In this document: piece by piece, positions 61,965 to 64,000 of the stretch
How the letters are laid out: every line of letters begins with the position of its first letter
How positions within the stretch are numbered: the first letter of the stretch is position 1
Position numbers and translations under genes: made by a program
Notes under the pieces: model-generated
Told to the model about the DNA's origin: nothing
The model's input: the letters and a program-made list of their open reading frames with translations, nothing else
The model's database searches: none
Assembly (NCBI RefSeq): GCF_000317245.1
Contig: NZ_AJLJ01000375.1
Location: 42,963-106,962, forward strand
Direction of reading: 5' to 3'
Source of the DNA: Fischerella muscicola SAG 1427-1 = PCC 73103
GTDB taxonomy: Bacteria; Cyanobacteriota; Cyanobacteriia; Cyanobacteriales; Nostocaceae
DNA length: 64,000 bases

Positions 61965-63725
61965 ATGGATTGGATTAGCTTACTCAAAGCTCAACAAGCT
62001 GATTTCCTGCAACGAGTGAAAAAACCAAGAACTCATGACGTATCTTTGTTAGAAACTCAAGTCAGAGGTTGTCACACTGAAATCATGGCATTTTCAGGCG
62101 AAGCACTGGAAAAAATGTTGACAGTTGCTTGCCAAAAAGCAGAAATTCTTGGAAAAAATCCACCTCCCATACCACCTGAATATCCAGAGTTCTCTGACTG
62201 GAATATACCCTTTGATGCATACTTCCAGCAGCAAGCAGAAGATTATATTTTGCGGGAGCAAATTGTTGAGCAAATCATGCATCAATGCTTGGGTAAGTCT
62301 GTGAAAAAAGTGCCACAAGATGCCATCAAAAACATGGTTTTGGATGATGAAGGAAACCTACGGGGAGAGAGCAAATTTCCTTATTTATTTCTGGGCAATA
62401 CCAGCAATCAAATTCTTGTTTGTGTTGCCGATGGAGAAAGTTTTAATGGAATTAAGAAAAATAAAATTAAATGGTCAGTTACTCAAGAAGATATTAGAAA
62501 TTACAGAGTTTTGATTTTTGTCTGTCTGTTTTATCCATATCATGGTGAAAGTGGCTATGAGAAACAAGCCATAGTTACTGGTTTTTTGCCGACAAATCAA
62601 ATTGAATTTAGCGAACCAAAAATTTATGTATCTCCCAGTAACTTGTTGTATGCGGGTGGATTGAGTTGGTATTTAGCAACAGGAATTACCAAACAAGATA
62701 CGCCGCCATTATTTGATGAAACATTTGTGCCGGAAAAAACCCAAACTTTACCACCAGAGCATCCCCTCAAAGGCATAATCGGAGATTGGCAATTTTGGCA
62801 AACACTCAAAGGGCATAGTAGAGGAATTAACTGCCTGGCTTTTTATCCTGGAAGTAATAATAGCGGTCATTCTACTTTAGTAGCAAGTGGAAGTCGCGGA
62901 GAAACAAAATTATGGGATTTAACAAGAGGAGAACTAATAGGTACTTTATCAGAGTATCCCTGGATGTTATCTGGATTAGTAGATGAAGTCAATGCTTTGG
63001 CTTTCAGTCCAGACGGGCATACTTTGGTAAGTGCTGGTGCAGATTCTACAATCAAAATGTGGCACGTCGGCGCCAGGGATTTGATCGATATTCTGCACAA
63101 ACATAATGGTATGGTGCGGTGTGTGGCTTTTACTCCAGACGGACGTATGCTAGCCACAGGAGGAGACGACAGAACAATCTGCTTCTGGGATTTGATGCAA
63201 CGCCGCGTTATAGTTGCTCTATCGTTGGATGATACTGCGGCTCATTCTCTAGCTTTGAGCCAAGACGGAGAAATTTTAGTTACAGGTAGTTACCGCAAAA
63301 TCAAGGTATGGCAAGTTTGTCAACAACCAGAAGGTAAGGCTCCAAATGCTCAATTATTACATGCTCTGACTGGTCATTCTCATATTGTGAGTTCTTTAGC
63401 GATGAGTAGCGATCGCAAAATTCTTGTCAGTGGTAGTCGAGATAAAACCATTAAAATTTGGCAACTAGAGACAGGAGAATTGTTGCACACCCTCAAAGGA
63501 CATGAAAATGGAGTGTATGCGATCGCTCTTAGTCCTGATGAACAAACTATCGCTAGTGGTAGCGCTGATAAAACAATTAAATTATGGCACTTACAAACTG
63601 GTGAATTATTAGCTACATTTACAGGTCATCATCACACAGTGACAGCAGTGGCGTTTACTGCTTCAGGGGAAATTTTAGTAAGTGGAAGTTTGGATAAGAC
63701 AATTAAAATATGGCAACGGAGTTAA
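61965..63725 (+). CDS. WD40 repeat protein with unassigned N-terminal domain
   Basis: A 586-residue protein from ATG 61965. Residues 1 to about 275 form an unrecognised domain (start MDWISLLKAQQADFLQRV; later FPYLFLGNTSNQILVCVADGES and TQEDIRNYRVLIFVCLFYPY). Seven WD40 blades follow (GHSRGINCL, VDEVNALAFSPDGH, NGMVRCVAFTPDGR, a degenerate fourth, GHSHIVSSLAMSSD, GHENGVYAIALSPDE, GHHHTVTAVAF), each ending KIW or KLW, giving one beta-propeller. Such proteins are interaction platforms, common in Nostocales. No kinase, peptidase or NTPase motif is visible. Confidence 0.88.
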   Translation: MDWISLLKAQQADFLQRVKKPRTHDVSLLETQVRGCHTEIMAFSGEALEKMLTVACQKAEILGKNPPPIPPEYPEFSDWNIPFDAYFQQQAEDYILREQIVEQIMHQCLGKSVKKVPQDAIKNMVLDDEGNLRGESKFPYLFLGNTSNQILVCVADGESFNGIKKNKIKWSVTQEDIRNYRVLIFVCLFYPYHGESGYEKQAIVTGFLPTNQIEFSEPKIYVSPSNLLYAGGLSWYLATGITKQDTPPLFDETFVPEKTQTLPPEHPLKGIIGDWQFWQTLKGHSRGINCLAFYPGSNNSGHSTLVASGSRGETKLWDLTRGELIGTLSEYPWMLSGLVDEVNALAFSPDGHTLVSAGADSTIKMWHVGARDLIDILHKHNGMVRCVAFTPDGRMLATGGDDRTICFWDLMQRRVIVALSLDDTAAHSLALSQDGEILVTGSYRKIKVWQVCQQPEGKAPNAQLLHALTGHSHIVSSLAMSSDRKILVSGSRDKTIKIWQLETGELLHTLKGHENGVYAIALSPDEQTIASGSADKTIKLWHLQTGELLATFTGHHHTVTAVAFTASGEILVSGSLDKTIKIWQRS

Positions 63726-64000
63726 ATGAAGGGAATACCAAATTTACCCAAGCGCGATCATTTAAATCAGAAGTATATTCTTCTATGATTCTATCTTCTG
63801 GGTTCATTATTTATGACATGTTGACAGATCTGGTTCTTAACGCTACGGGTAGAAATAAATTCCCTCAGTTGCGATCATCCTAATTGTACAGACTTCTGAT
63901 GTTTGCGTTTGCGTAAAAATAAAAATTAAAGAAACTTGTTTGTTTAAAATAATGGTTCTTCAGTACTTGTTATGCTAAATTGTTAGCTAAAAGCGTGAGT

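Overview
The window comes from a cyanobacterial chromosome, most likely a filamentous, Nostoc/Calothrix-like organism. Evidence: the palindrome GCGATCGC (HIP1) recurs in many genes; a split DNA polymerase III alpha subunit gene carries a C-terminal DnaE intein half; several families are typical of cyanobacteria (DUF1825, DUF3143, DUF6464, DnaK3 with a type II DnaJ); and intergenic spaces are full of 7-bp short tandem repeats. No rRNA, tRNA, CRISPR array, prophage or intact insertion sequence was seen. Taxonomy is inferred from these features, not from a search.

Layout. 1-9.7 kb: partial zinc alcohol dehydrogenase, a 21-bp tandem repeat, a ClC-CBS-USP chloride transporter, a trypsin-like protease convergent with a Ser/Thr kinase, DUF2891, bestrophin and an M28 peptidase. 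9.7-14.2 kb: chaperone cluster dnaK3, dnaJ, a membrane J-protein and DUF3143. 14.3-21.3 kb: uppS, cdaA and lysA on the minus strand, then rimI and clpC on the plus strand. 22-26.8 kb: a four-gene cluster of unknown function (small adaptor-like protein, degenerate P-loop/HEAT-like protein, SPFH-like coiled-coil protein, membrane protein with NTF2-like tail). 27-33.4 kb: phosphorylase-kinase-like glycoside hydrolase, mgtE behind a long structured leader, and a PadR regulator. 33.4-41.5 kb: repeat cluster, two RodZ-like genes, an alpha/beta hydrolase, gatA, dnaE-C with intein, a PD-(D/E)XK-like protein and DUF6464. 41.5-55.3 kb: mostly housekeeping genes (methyltransferase, lepB, PBP1A, tyrS, pyrF, mscL, uracil-DNA glycosylase, phosphoribosyltransferase, nucleotidyltransferase, cbiT, cdsA). 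55.8-64 kb: AraC regulator, Dps, DUF2993, pseudouridine synthase, third RodZ-like gene, MazF-type toxin-antitoxin pair, a truncated SDR gene and a WD40 protein.

How the genes fit together. DnaK3 and the two J-proteins are a plausible membrane-associated chaperone team. CdaA and UppS overlap by 4 bp and link c-di-AMP signalling to cell-wall lipid carrier synthesis; lysA, PBP1A and three RodZ-like proteins also concern the cell wall and shape. The most interesting segment is the 22.0-26.8 kb cluster: two consecutive products share a Ser-Gly-Gly-x-Tyr-Phe ... Thr-Gly-Asp-Val-Val-Gly-Gly-Asn motif, and they sit with an SPFH-like scaffold and a membrane partner. This resembles the modular make-up of STAND-type conflict or stress systems, but its function is unknown. 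Second is the mgtE leader, which shows a good promoter, two very short ORFs, stable hairpins and competing pairings around the Shine-Dalgarno sequence.

Limits: all calls are by reading; no alignment, structure prediction or database search was run, and family names rest on recognised motifs.
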